DNA of 64,000 bases, taken from positions 186,001 to 250,000 of the forward strand of contig NW_023501096.1 of the NCBI RefSeq assembly GCF_014066305.1. The letters are read 5' to 3'. This DNA comes from Letharia columbiana. Its lineage: Eukaryota > Ascomycota > Lecanoromycetes > Lecanorales > Parmeliaceae. Below are positions 20,785 to 32,715 of this stretch, in pieces; the first letter of the stretch is position 1; each line of letters starts with the position of its first letter. The notes beneath the pieces are model-generated. The model saw nothing but the letters and a program-made list of their open reading frames with translations, made no database searches and was not told the DNA's origin. A program made the translations under genes and the position numbers.

Positions 20785-22838
20785 TCACCTCTCAAGCTCT
20801 ATAAAGTGTTTCCAAACCAACTCTCCCAACCAACCACCAAGACCTCTCCTCTCCCTCTTCTGCGCCTCATCCTCCTTCCCCTGTCTCAGATCCTTCTCTT
20901 CCACTTCCACAACACAAATCTGCCCCCCTTGCCCCTTTCCCCGCCATAACAACCCCACACAAAGCACCTGCAATCCGGCAAACGCTGCCAAAATCTTCAT
21001 TTGCAAATCATACCCCTCTGCAAACTTCTCCAGGACCAACCTCTGCATATCCAGTGGGAATGCCCTGATGGCCTCCGTACTCTGCAGCACTGCAGCCAAA
21101 TGTTCGGAGCCGATTGAGTGGGAGAGATGCGAGGTGAGGTAGCTGTTCATGACCGCCGAAGCGAGCGCGAGGCCGAGGGCGCCGCCAAAGACGCGGAACT
21201 GGAGGAGCGCACCGCTGGAGATTGCCAAGTCGCGATGCTCGACGACGTGCGGTGGGATGACGAGGAGCATGCCCCACACCATGCCTATACCGAACCCGGA
21301 GAGGACTTCCCAGCCGTAGATGACGGATGGAGCAGGCGTTGAAATGTCATTCGAGGACAGCGTAGAGAAGAGCGAGAGACCGATGAGTTGAACGATTGAG
21401 CCTGCGAAGACGAGGTAGATGGGTGCTATGCGCGTGCGCATTGCGAAGACGTTGATCAGGATGCAGCCGAGTGCGATCATGAAGTTGAAAGGGACTAGGC
21501 GGATGCCGGCGCCGAGGGGGGAGATGCCGTTGACGGTTTGAAGACGTTGGGGTATGTCGATTACGATGATGTTGTAGGGAATACCGGAGAGGAGGGAGAG
21601 GATCAAGGTACCGATCCACGCCCTGTTGAAGAGGAAGCGCCACGGGAAGATTGGCTCTGGGCGCCAACCGTCCCCGGTGACCATGCGCTCGTTCAGCAGG
21701 AATAGCAAGCCGAGCACCCCGGATAGCACAAAGAGCGCGATGGCCGTTTTAGAGTGCCATGAGAATTCGTTCGGTGCTTCGAGGAGGACTGTCACAAGGA
21801 GCAAGGTAGCTCCCAAAAGGAGAAATGCACCGGACAGATCTAGTCTGGCTAGTGACGCCTTTGAGATCTTCTGCCGGAACCCAGGAGTGACGTAGAATGG
21901 CTGGCTTTGGTACGGGAAATCCGCGGGTACAGAGAGGTAGAGGAGTATAATGGTGACCAAGCCGGCGGGCACACTTCCCTCACAGTCAGTCAAATGCTCA
22001 AACAAGTGATGAGGGAATATGCTCACTTCAGTAAAAACACCCATCTCCAAGTCGCCTTCTCAGCGACACCACCACCGATGACTGGTCCGGCCAAACTGCC
22101 CAGTGCGCTTGCTGTGGCCAGCTGAGCGGCAATGGAAGGATACTGGCTTTTAGGTACCATCTCGTAAGCGATCGTCAAAGCCATTGAGACGCAACCTGCG
22201 GCTCCGATACCTTGAAAAACACGGTTTACAATCAGTTGTGTCATCGTCTGTGATGCGCCGCAGCCTGCGGAGAACATTATGAAGATGAGAGTAGTAGCCA
22301 GCGTTGCTTGTTTGCGGCCGAAGATGTCGCTGATTTTGCCCCAGATGATGATCATGCCTGTTCGGCTCAATTAGAACTCGGCCGTCATACACCCGTTAGC
22401 CATGCGTGATCTTACTAGTATATGTGATTAGATAGCCCGTTACAACCCATCCTCCCTGCTTAAAGCTATGCAAGTCGTCGGTGATCGATATCAGAGACGT
22501 CCCAACGATTGAGACTTCGATGTTGACAAGGAAGAACAAAAGGGCCACGCTGAAGGGTCGTTAGCGGAGCCACAACAGCGGTCCAAAGAAGCTGACCTCA
22601 GAGACAAGAAGTGCAGCCGCCATCCTCTTAGGTAGGTCATGCTTTCTGCACCTAGTGCCTTTTCGACAAGTGACCCTTCGGACGTCTGGAATGAGGTAGG
22701 TGTAGCGGTCCGCTCAGTAACGGTGACCTCTGCAGCGTCTAATTTATCCTCGACTAATCCCTCGGACATGTGGAATGATGCCGGTGTAGCAGTGCCTTCG
22801 GTAACCTCCATGGCCTCTGACTTTCCCATCTCTGTCAT
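20785..22838 (-). CDS. MFS multidrug/toxin exporter, DHA2 (14-span) type
   Basis: Plasma- or vacuolar-membrane proton antiporter. Four exons: 22838-22597, 22549-22416, 22357-22027 and 21973-20785, with introns of 47, 58 and 53 nt. All phases agree and give 631 residues. Splicing restores the first helix (LLFFLVNIEVSIVGTSL), the second (GGWVVTGYLITYTSM), motif A as GKISDIFGRKQ, the helix 4 motif NRVFQGIGAAG, motif C around ALGSLAGPVIGGGVAE, and WRWVFLLNVPAGL. The N terminus is an acidic Thr/Ser-rich cytosolic arm, with TPASFHMSEG and TPTSFQTSEG as an internal near-repeat, and the C terminus is highly charged. Its position next to an AflR-like regulator suggests export of a metabolite, but no biosynthetic enzyme is adjacent. 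Confidence 0.85.
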
Positions 22839-24001
22839 CGTAAATCTTCAGCTGCTCCAGCCACAACCGCGTAGACAGGTTCTAAAAAGGAGAGCCTGCG
22901 TTAATTTTCTGATATAAGCAAACAATGATGATTATGGCCGGCCGAAACAATGTCCAGTCAGGCCAAGACCGCGATTCGCAAGCAATAGAGCCCAGCTTTG
23001 ACGAAGTTTGAGAAGAGAAACGGAGGTATGCGACGATTGAGCAAATATTAATGGTTCAAGGTCAACTTGAAGTGGACAGGGAATATGTTGATATTAGAAC
23101 TGATAAGCGAATATGGGGCGGAGGCGGGCACAGCACAACTCTTCTCATGCAGGTCATATATAAGAACTGGGGAATTTATTATGGAATCGGTGAAAGGATC
23201 AACAGGCAAAAGTAAGCAACGGCGGCACATGTTAGAAGAAGCTTGTATCATTATGCAAGATTACAGATTACCAAAAATCGACAAGAAGTACCTAGGCGTA
23301 GTCGGACAGAGCCCAGATGCTGCGAACAGAGTTGGTCAGGCTTGCCGAGAGGGGCCCCTTCACACCTTTGCAGGACATTTGCTTGATCATCGCTGCAGTT
23401 TGAGAAGCCGTTACCAATTTACCATGCAGTAGGAAGGAGAATCGACGAGGGCGAAGATCCATGCCTAGGACGACAAAGAGTCAAATAGTGTTGTATCTTG
23501 GTCGGCTTGGCGAGGTTGGAGAGGCGTATGAAACGCTAGGTAGTGTCATGTTCAAGATCTAAGGTATAGGGCTGAGTCTCAAAGAGCAAAGTAAGCGATG
23601 TTCTATTATTAGCATTGTAACAACCAATTCCCAAGATGACCAGGCCTACATCTGTATTTGCTTTGGCTCTCAAAGCCTTTGTGTCGTGGCATTGACGTAA
23701 GGCTGAGGAAACAACAAATTGCATGACTTCTCACAAGCAAAAGCCCAGGAATTAGTAGAATCCTAACCAGCTCCGCCCCCAAACGCAACTGCCGACATTG
23801 CTGCATGTATATCAGACCAACAATAGTATCGTGAAACCTATTTCTTACGCGTTTCACAAAGTGGACTCTACAGTAGTAAAGTAACGTCATGTGGTTCGAT
23901 TGGAATTCATCAATCGATCAGACTCCAATCGCACACAAGAATGGCACGACACCCTCTACATTCATCTTCCCTTCATACCAGACAACAGCCCTGACACCTC
24001 C
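22839..24001. other. Intergenic, no gene seen
   Basis: This holds the transporter promoter and further sequence without credible frames. A 121-codon + frame at 23067-23432 shows no recognisable features. Confidence 0.35.
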
Positions 24002-25122
24002 TCAAGCCAAGCTTTGAATCAACGAAGCAGCACTGGTGTGGTCCCTATGCGTCGCAGTGATGCCGCTTGCATCTTTTAGAAAGCAACCCCCCCCAGGTCT
24101 TGCGGATTCTTATGGTAGTCCAGAACGAAAGCCATCCCATAACAGGCTGCATTCGCGGTTTGGGTCCCATTGCTGGTCTGGTAGTAGTTGGAACCCGCAC
24201 AAGTCTTCATGCAATCCTCGAAAAAGTAGACAAAGACCCCAAGAAAGTCAGCACCGTCTAGGTCGGAGTTGCAGTAGACATTGAATTCGGTATGTGTGCC
24301 AATTGTGGAGACGTAGGTTTTGCTTAGATTGTCGCAGTCGCTCGTCGGCAGGGTAGACTCGGTGGCGTTGGTAGTTGTAGATATGGAGTTGGTTGTGGGA
24401 CATGAGGAGTTGTCGGAGCTTTGAGGGTAGGAAGTGACAGGTTGGGCCATGGTGCTGGCATTGCTGAATTTGGTCAGCTGAATATCCCGAATAAGAGAGG
24501 TAGATGGTCACATACCAATGCCCTCACTTCGCGGCCAGCGAACCTCCTACACCCGCTGCGACAACAGCAAGCATCGCGACTACGGCAAGGGCAGCGCTCA
24601 AGATAAAGGTGGTAGGTCGAAGGCCGCAAAAACGCTTACTGGGCGGACCTGGCTCTGATGCCATTGGTATCTGCGACGTCTGTGCGCCACTTGGCTGACG
24701 GTAGTAGGCATAATTCTCACTCTCATCTGGCTTCTGGTAGGAAATAGGCGACTCGTTGCGTCTGTCAAGCTCGAGACCATTCATGTTTGTAGTGCTCGCC
24801 GTTCATGTTGCTATCGAGAAGTGGCTGGCGAGAAGGCGACGAGAGAGGGAGGGGCGCCATCTTGTGGGGAACGGACCAGCATGGTTCATCGCTATATGTT
24901 ACGCTGAGGCGCTGGCGAAGGAGCGAAGGAATGGAGCTATCTTGAAGTTCGCCTCCGAATTGTTGATTGTATGGCGGCTGAGAGCGCTGCTGGTGGGAGG
25001 GAGAACTAGCTGTTAGTGCCTGGTCCACGCTCCTTCTTGAATTCTAATTACCCGAAGTTCATCTTCGCAACGTCCAGGGGGCTCTGGCCAGGGTGAATTG
25101 GTATAGAAAACCAAGAGGACAT
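24002..25122 (-). pseudogene. Broken gene for a single-span membrane protein with a Cys-containing outer domain
   Basis: The pieces form one gene: a short first exon starting MSSWFSIPIHPGQS at 25122, an apparent 36-nt intron (25051-25016), and a Pro/Ser-rich cytosolic part. One transmembrane helix follows (TTFILSAALAVVAMLAVVAAG), then a second intron (about 24498-24449; donor GTATGT). The outer domain has Asn/Thr-rich and cysteine segments (CDNLSKTYVS, FEDCMKTCAGSNYYQ) reminiscent of PAN/apple-like folds in fungal type II membrane proteins. Three lesions break it: a frame change near 24786, an in-frame TGA at 24524-24526 just after SLAAK, and an 8-C run at 24087-24094 where one more base would keep the frame open to 24002. 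The 36-nt first intron is shorter than normal. Confidence 0.6.
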
Positions 25123-26302
25123 GATATCATGAGGAGATCAGATTAAAGAAGAACATGAACGGGTGGAGCGAACTTTTGATGTCTTGGCAAGCTAATCCAT
25201 TTTTTGTTAGCGCCTCGCTTTCGCACTGTTGATCGCTTTCCGATTGAAGATCGACAATACATATACCTACAGTCATGGAATAGCAACTAGCATGGTGCGC
25301 AGAGTGGGTAGTCAGAGAACACTGATAGTTGGGAGAGAATGAGGGATGTCTTACACATTTTTCGGTACACACCCAATACAGGCAATATTGACGCCGGTTC
25401 ATAGCCCGAGAGTGGCTAACGTCAGTGGGATGAGTGAGTGAACATGAAGCATGGAGACGAAATCACAGAGCGGTCGATGAGTTGTGGTCGTCCATTTTGT
25501 ACTCTCAATCGTTCAAGGCAAGCGCTGTAACGCTGACAATTATGGACGGTTAAATTTTCCAAGTCACCATCAACAAGCACCTTCTGTCCGAGAGAACCTT
25601 GCATATCATAGTTCAAAATCTTAACAAGCAAGCGTGAATCTGGACAATGAAGGGCGATGCACTTTCTAAAACGCTCTATCGTCTCAATCAAGCGAAAGAT
25701 CGGTTCTGGTAAATGAATTAAGGACGGGTAGCAACCGATCAGATGTCGTGTTCGAAAGGCCTCTAATTATTGTGTAGGGGGCGTAGGTAACATCTTCGAG
25801 CATTGAACGGATTATGCGAGGTTGATTAGTAGCATCCGAGGAAATGGGCGAAATTTTAATGGATCTGTAGCGAACCGCAGTATCTCTAATTCAGCACGAA
25901 CTCAGCCCACTTTCGCAGATGAATCCTATAACATCTGGCCGTGAACGTCTCATTCAGTTCGGAAGACAGTCGGACGAAGGCGTTCTGTCTGCTGTCTTTC
26001 AACGGACTGTATCCATCCTTCCGCTGCTGGCCTCGAAATAAGAGCGCAAGGAAACGGAGCACAGTGCCGGACCTGATGCAGCTGTGTTAAGAGTACGTTC
26101 AATGAGATGGCTACAAATGAAAGAGATAAGCTTAAGGAACTATATTCGATGGGCAGGCGGGGCTCTTGCTCCAGACTTTCGGAAGTACTGTCGATCTTGC
26201 ACAAAAGCGACAAACCAAACGTAAACACTCGCCAATCAGAGCTGATGTAATGACAGTAAATGTCGCCTTAACCCATATTCAAATTTGAAGAATGATTCTT
26301 GA
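25123..26302. other. Intergenic with one weak coding relic
   Basis: On the minus strand about 25750-25422 reads as a coding-like segment (HLPEPIFRLIETIERFRK, then CPDSRLLVKIL) bounded upstream by a TAA and without an ATG. It may be the tail of a lost gene. Nothing else seen. Confidence 0.3.
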
Positions 26303-28354
26303 TTAAGAATCGTTCTTCAACCTAGTGACCTGCCCCAGCAAACCAAAAGCTGCCCTTCTCTCGCCCTTCGATGGTCCCAACGTATCTTCACCATCACCAT
26401 ACTCTTTCACAAGCTCTCCATACCTGACTCTTTGCTCCAAGTATCTTGCTGATTTCCTTGCAGCCACCGTGTGGCCTTCATCGGCGAGGACTTGACCAAG
26501 CGCTGTGTTTCGGGTGGCCGCGGCTATCTCGCTGAAAGTACTGTCCATTGCGACTCCGTTGTGCTGGAGGGCGTATAGGCCTGCAGCAAGACAGCAGAGG
26601 GTTGCTAACAGCCCAAGGCCGTAGGTAAGCAGGAGGAACTCTGGGTTGTACTCGTAGAGGATCTCCGCCGTAGGTGAGTGGCATGTTGTGTTGTACGTGG
26701 GTGCATTCGCAGCAATAATACTAAGCGTGATGTTCGAGAGGAGTTCTGGTATTCCATTTATGAAGTTATGGCTCACTGACCAGTAGAAGGCACTAGAGTT
26801 CCCAAATTCGTTGTCGGATGAATTAGGATGGGCATTTGCTTGGATCCCATCTAGCACTGTCATGTTCACGAGATTGGAGAATCTAATCTGGGTGCCTGAG
26901 AAAATAGGTCCCTACATGGAGTTCTCCGAAGTCTCTCCGTAAATGCTGCCTGCGAGGCTGGAAAATAGTGCTGTTGCCGGGTCCAGATACTGCGCCTCTG
27001 TGGGTTCAGTGAGGTCAATAGGACCGACGATACTCATTGGAGCGGATGAAATCATCGTCGTATTGATAGATGAAATCCCGTTTTCGAAAATTACGTTCAG
27101 AGAGTACGTCGTGTTTTGAAAGGTGCACGCCAATGTCCGCCAGGGTTGGTTGACCTGCGCAGGGTTGAAGCCAATCATCGATGAGACTGTGATTGGACTG
27201 ACGCTTTCGTTGTTCAGGTATTGTATCCATATCCTTGAGAAAACCGAGGTATAGATATCATCCTCGGCAGCTGCGTAAATTGGACACGTTTGCTCAAGGG
27301 AATCAGGGCTACTAGGCGAGTTCCAGTTGCGCGGCAGTTCGTCCACCCTTGCAGAAGTGTTAAGTTGGAAAGTTAATGAAGAAGCATTGTATCGAGGCTG
27401 AGAAATAATCATCTAGTTCGGATACGGCTCACAGTCAATTCCAGACCCGTAGAAAACATGCTGATAGGTATAGTCCGCAGGGCGATGGAAAGGGAGCTAT
27501 GCCATTGGCAAGGAGGACATCCATAACAATGTTCCACAGTTCGCTTTGTTGCCCGCCTTGACCGAATGTGGGGACCGTACATGGCAGTGACTGCTTGACA
27601 CCATCTTGGTTTACCTCGACGGATAAAGTTCAATGTACAACGACAGGCAGAGCTGGCGACAACCAGGTGATAGTCGCAAGCGCCATGGCGACTGGGGCGC
27701 ATCGAAAACAAACGAAGAATAGGAACCCTAGAATATCGCTTCGTAGATTGAGCAGCTTGTCCATTGACTGAATCTTGATATGATGTCGCCGGAAACTGTA
27801 CCACAAGGTATGTTGAAATGCCAGACCGACCGCCAGAGTCCAAAAAATCTTGACAATCAACGGATCACCGTTTAATATGCGATTTGCCCAGGTTTGAGAG
27901 TCTGATGAAACCTGCTTGCCGTCCAAGAAGTTGAACACCGAGTGATGACCCACTGCAAAAGCATAAACCCAAAGACCACTAGGCCGAATAGCAAAGAGGT
28001 CGATCTCCGCATTGGGCCCTCTAACGAAAGGTGGCTTTTGGTTTTAGTGTCTGCTTTGGCCCGTGTCCGCTCTTTCATTTGCATTATCGTTTGGAACTTG
28101 TTCAAGGATGGTCCACGGTGCCTCGGCAATGTATCTTCGATAACCATGGACCGTGTCTCTCCTGCTAGACAATCTACCGGTTCGGGTGGTGCCGAGGCCG
28201 GTGAGCAACTCGCTGCCCTATCATAAGCCAACCATGTCTGGGATTCGTCTTGGCCGTGGGACACAGGCGGATAGGTGTTTCTCCCAACAGGAGACACAGA
28301 TCCCGAGAGTGGAGGGACGCCCTCGCTCGGTGGCTGTTGATCACAATTTGCCAT
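26303..28354 (-). pseudogene. Pseudogene of a multi-span fungal membrane protein with glycosylated loop
   Basis: Five open segments line up as one gene of about 680 codons. The N-terminal cytosolic part starts at 28354 (MANCDQQPP). A membrane region follows (FWTLAVGLAFQHTLWYSF, then RCAPVAMALATITWLSP), then a long outer domain full of N-X-S/T sites. A last helix (LLLTYGLGLLATLCCLAAG) and a cytosolic tail end at 26303. Lesions: a frameshift near 28017 (one base missing after the GGCCC), TGA at 27630-27632, a frameshift near 27470, TAG at 27413-27415 and TAG at 26912-26914. The two TAG codons sit where Trp would fit, so TGG to TAG changes are likely. I recall this architecture in uncharacterised ascomycete proteins but know no function. 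Confidence 0.75.
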
Positions 28355-29296
28355 AGTGCTGAATCAGGGTCATGCAACGGTTGAGTGCCAGTAGTGCACA
28401 TCAATTCAGACGGTTGAACATGTGGGAATCGAGGCATTTGTATGAGTACGTAGAGTGAAGCTCAGCCTCGACTCTCTGCGCAACGCTGCATGACGCTAGA
28501 CAATGATCTCAAACGACTCCCCTGTGCTTTGCACCTCCATTTCAGCTTGCCGGGCTTCTGCATAGTATTCAACATGGCTATCTCCGTGGGGTTCTCAGAT
28601 CACCATGGGGTAGAGCCGACTTCCACAGTATAGTTAAGATGCTTAGACTGGTAGTGGCTTGGTGGACGTATCTGAATTTGGGCTGTAAACCTAGCAGCTC
28701 TGCATCAGACCGATGCCCGCTTCTGCAAGACAAGCTAGAATTGTAGCGAAGCAATTGTCTGCTGTTTGCCGCTTGGTAGCTTCGAGCCCGACACTGTGCA
28801 GTGGACAATACAGCTCGGACATCGCAATGATTGGATCGTTCAATTACGGTCATGGCAGTCAAGCCGGGGATCGTCATCATTGATGTGGTGTGGTGAAAAG
28901 ACAGGGCGTCGTGGTGGCCTAGAGATACAGGCTAGCTTCCCTAGAGTGCCCGGGGCCGCTCCGACACTCCCTTATCGCTGCCGGCCCGTCGCAGCGGTGG
29001 GTCCCCAAGGCACAACAATTTCAACCGTCGATGACTCGAACGGAATGCCCAGGAAATGACAATATTACTCCGCTCGTGGGTAATGCGCGGCCCCTGGCGT
29101 TGACCTAGAAGGGAAGAGCCAATTACGATGCCGTTGAGCAAGGTCGTTGCTTCGACAGCCCATTCATGGTCGAAATCTTGTGTATGACGATACACGGTAT
29201 GTACGATATAAAGAGATCTCGCGTCTACGAGAGTGGGTCTCCTGTGAAGCCCGCACCCAACGCTTGCACAGATTCTAGTTTCGAAGTAGTTAGTCA
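28355..29296. other. Intergenic, no gene seen
   Basis: No coding frame or repeat worth reporting. Confidence 0.4.
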
Positions 29297-30194
29297 TTAT
29301 CTTTCCCTCTCATTTTTATTGAGCTCTGTATCCACCACAAGCACCTCGTCCGGCCTCCCCACGTAAGATCGAAGCTCATACCGAATCTTATTTAGCCTCT
29401 GCTGCTCTTGCATGTACTTGAGCTTCTTCTTGAGATCCGAGAATAAAATCTTCCGGCTAGGGGTATCAGGGTCTGTCCTACAATCCAAATTCTCCATGTG
29501 CTCGACCAGTTCACTGATCCTGAAAGATCTACTGGTGCTGCATTCAGGACAGCACAACACCAATGGATAGCCCTCAGGACACGTTCGAAGGTGTCTAGTA
29601 AACCTGTCCTTGCTTTCAAATGGGGTTTCCCATTTTGGGCAGACAAACTCCCTCGTGCGTTCAGCATAATTCCCTACTCTTGCGAAATGGGGCGGAGCTC
29701 CAGCCAGCAGCCATGGAAGACGATACTGAATGACATATCGTTGCGATTCATCGCATCCCAACGTCAGAGCTTTAATGTGCTCGATATTGCAGCCTGCATC
29801 GCACATTTCGTCTTCAACGTGTCCTAGCAGTCCTGGTATGGTGTCGAAGCGGTCGTGTCGACAACCCCAGCATAGATGTTTGTTCAGCTTGGGTACCCTA
29901 GCACCCTTTTCATGTGTTGGTACTGTTTGAGCAGGTAGAAGGCCACTCGACTCTCTCACCTCGAAGGCCTTTTTGGTCGTCAAGGTAATGATCCTCAAAG
30001 CACTGTCGGCAGTCGCGGTATGAGCTAACACCTGCCCTGCTATATGGATAGAAGTGTTGTTCAAATTTCTGTTTTCCTGGCGGATTTTGTGTGTAGCAGT
30101 TTCTTGCTAATTGGAACGTGAATCCGCCAAAAGGTGTGGCTTTTCGCCACGCCTGTGAACGGTAATACGAGTCATACTTATACCACGGCAGCAT
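29297..30194 (-). pseudogene. C2H2-type zinc-finger protein, 3' part, probably broken
   Basis: The open frame 30064-29297 (255 codons) has no upstream ATG; its first codon is TTG. It contains degenerate fingers: CWGCRHDRFDTIPGLLGHVEDEMC with 24 letters shortened here to CWGC...GLLGH...MC, then EFVCPKWETPFESKDRFTRH followed by LRTC, then a CCPEC...H...C unit. A Lys/Gln-rich helical end follows (LKKKLKYMQEQQRLN). The overlapping frame 30194-29910 carries more finger-like sequence (KQKFEQHFYPYSRAG, YRDCRQCFEDHY), suggesting a frame change near 29970. The same type of protein is encoded at 33.5 and 37.0 kb, so this is a small local family. Function unknown; nucleic-acid binding is likely. Confidence 0.5.
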
Positions 30195-31371
30195 TGCAAA
30201 TCTGATTTTGGTGTAAGAGCTATTGCCGACCTAAAGGGCCAAGGAGGGTCCTTTGGCACAGGGTGGCTCTTGCAGCATCTCCCTTGCGCCAATCAGATCA
30301 CATGGGTTCGTGCAGATGAATTGTGTGCCGACGAGGTTCTAAAGTCCTAGCGGCTGAAGTATCTGGAACACCACTAGCAAGGTGGAATAGGCTAGGCAGT
30401 GTTTCTGCCTGGATATCCAACGAGAATCACCCGAAAATCGGTTTAAAGCCCACTGTACCGAATGAATGTTGTTTCTGTTCTCTAGCCGCAGGAGAAACAG
30501 GCGATCAAAGGAGGACTGCCGGGCCCGCTCCCCCAGTCGCAAACGCAAGCCATTTCTTTCCACTTCGAAAGGAACTTTCTCTTGGCGTTAAGGTACATCA
30601 GTAGCCTTCGCCACAGATAGAACACAGGAAGACATTATCGTATGGTTCATGGTCAGTCCTCTTTGGTATAAGTGGTGGAGCTCCCGCACGGAACCATGTT
30701 CCTCGCCCTGGAATGATGGATAGCGCTGGTTCATTGAACTCCTCTACCAGCGCGTTGAGATGTTATATTGTCCAATCGTTGTGGCATTCGTTACTTTCTA
30801 TGTGCTTTAGCATTTCTGAATAGGTGGGAAAGTGCTTCCACCCTTTGCAGCCCCAACAAGGGAATTGTTCCGGACTTGTTTGTTCCTTGGGCTTTCAATC
30901 TATCAGTGATACGATTGGTGAACAGAAAACGGTGTACCATATTACTCAGATATTCCAGGGTTTAGTTGCCAAGAAAATCTCGAAAGACACGCATGGCGTC
31001 CTGGTGGCTTGTTTCCATGTGGGTTACTAGCGCGTGCGGAGAAGGGAACGATTTACAGCATTGCTGACAATGACGGGAATAGATTCCCTGACCTGGGTAC
31101 TACTGAATAGATCCATATGCTCTGCTGGGCAAAGCATTAAGAGTTGGGAATTGGTCAGGACGGGACCGACATGTGAGGACTGTAGGGTAGCCTTCGGACC
31201 ATTGTTCATGTTGGAGATGAATTTTAAAGATCATCCTTCAATATGCAGGACTACTGGAGATAAAGTGAACCTATACGCCTCATTTATTGCTGCAGTTGGC
31301 ACCCTTGGTAAATGGGTTGGAAAAAGATATTGTAGATTTTCTAAACAAATCATGCTCGTTATATTTACTTC
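30195..31371. other. Region with a weak + strand zinc-finger relic
   Basis: On the + strand about 30770-31260 shows scattered coding-like pieces in different frames. The best is CEDCRVAFGPLFMLEMNF followed by KDHPSIC near 31175-31250, a C-x2-C...H-x4-C finger like those nearby. Frames change several times, so this is at most a fossil. Confidence 0.3.
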
Positions 31372-32715
31372 TCAGTCGTAATCGTAAGAAAAGGGATTAC
31401 TATCGTAATCATCATTGCTGGCAAAACCATATCGCCGGCCAGAGACACCACCATTCCTTCCATTCTCACCTCGCAAAGTTTGCCGACAGCTCGCACAAGC
31501 TACCATCTGGCAGCCGGGACACTGGAACGCAAAGTGTCTCTGAACACTGTGACAGTTGCTACACAGCCGCATCCCCTCTACCTTCGGCCAGAACCTATCA
31601 TGTCGACAAGTACTCTTCGTAGCCGGTTCAGACCGATCGTTCCGTGTCTTCCTGGCCTTTCGAGCCGCCTCTTCTGCTTGCCGCAATGCTTGCGCTCGCT
31701 CTTCTGCTTCCCTACGGCGTCTCTCCGCCGCCGCCGCCGCCATCCGTGCACGATCTTGTGCCTCTTGTGTCTCTCGTGCCGCTTGAGCTTCGCGGGCTTC
31801 TTTCGCCGCCCATTCGGCCCGTTCTTTCTGGGCTTTGGCCAAACTTTCGCATTATCTCATGCATTGCCCGATCCCTTGCTTCTTGCTCCATCCTCAGTCT
31901 ACGTGCTCTCGCCTCGTCTTCCACTTTTCTCTTCTCATCTTCCGCCTTCTTCTTCTCGGCCGCAATCTTGTCGTTCACATTCTGCAGCGCATCTTGCAGC
32001 CTTTGGAGTCTGGCCTCCTTCTCCTTCAACTCGTTTCCTTTGATGCTGTTACTGGCTAGTCTATGTAGACGTGTCTTTTCCCGTGCTTGTTTCTGCTCGT
32101 CTGTTTCTTTCTCTTTGCCTAAAATAGGCGAAGCTAGGTATGCCCACCAACCATTTCGCTCCCTCTCCTTTCTTGAATTCTCAACGTCCTGGTCCTGAAG
32201 ACGCTTCAAGTCTGCTACAAGCTTTCTGATCGCCCGAGATAATTCGAAGATCTCATCGTCGTATTTCCACCTGAATTGTTCCAAACGTCGAAGGCGTTCC
32301 TGCCGTGCAATATCTTCTTTCTGCTCTTTCGCCCTCGCTTCAGTTGCCCTCTTTTTTTCTGCCTGTGCGGCTTCAGCTTGGCGCCAATCTGACTCCTGCT
32401 TTGCCCGTAGACTATCTCTAATGCCTGACCATCTTAGATCGTATTCTCGTCGTTTCGTGGGGTCTCTTATTGTCTCATACGCGTTTTGGAGCTTCATCAA
32501 CACGTATCAGTCGCTGCCTTCAATCGTAGCAGTCGATTTGGAAAAGGAATAAGACTTACAAGCTGGAACACAGCTGTCGAATCGTCGTTAAGGTTTTTAT
32601 CTGGATGCCGAATCTTTGCCAGCTTTCGATAGCTCTTAGTCACATCTTCAATGGTAGCATCATTTGATACCGCGAGAACGGCGTAATAATCGACGTTGGG
32701 CTCAGCAGAGGCCAT
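31372..32715 (-). CDS. J-domain (DnaJ-like) protein with coiled coil and C-terminal zinc-ribbon-like cysteines, frameshifted
   Basis: Hsp70 co-chaperone family. Exon 1 (32715-32560) starts MASAEPNVDYYAVLAV and contains the HPD motif in KIRHPDKNL. A 68-nt intron (donor GTAAGT, branch CTGAT, acceptor AAG) joins in phase to LLQNAYETIRDPTKRREYD, completing the J domain within about the first 80 residues. Then come about 250 residues of Lys/Glu/Arg/Gln-rich helix. Near 31840 (an AAGTTTGG context) the frame must change by one base to continue into AKAQKERAEWAAKEAREAQ and the C-terminal end at 31372. That end carries three CxxC pairs (CSNC, CPGC, CASC) after HDRFWPKVEG. This architecture is known in uncharacterised ascomycete J proteins. 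One frameshift in a T run may be a sequence error; otherwise the C-terminal ribbon is lost. Confidence 0.7.
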
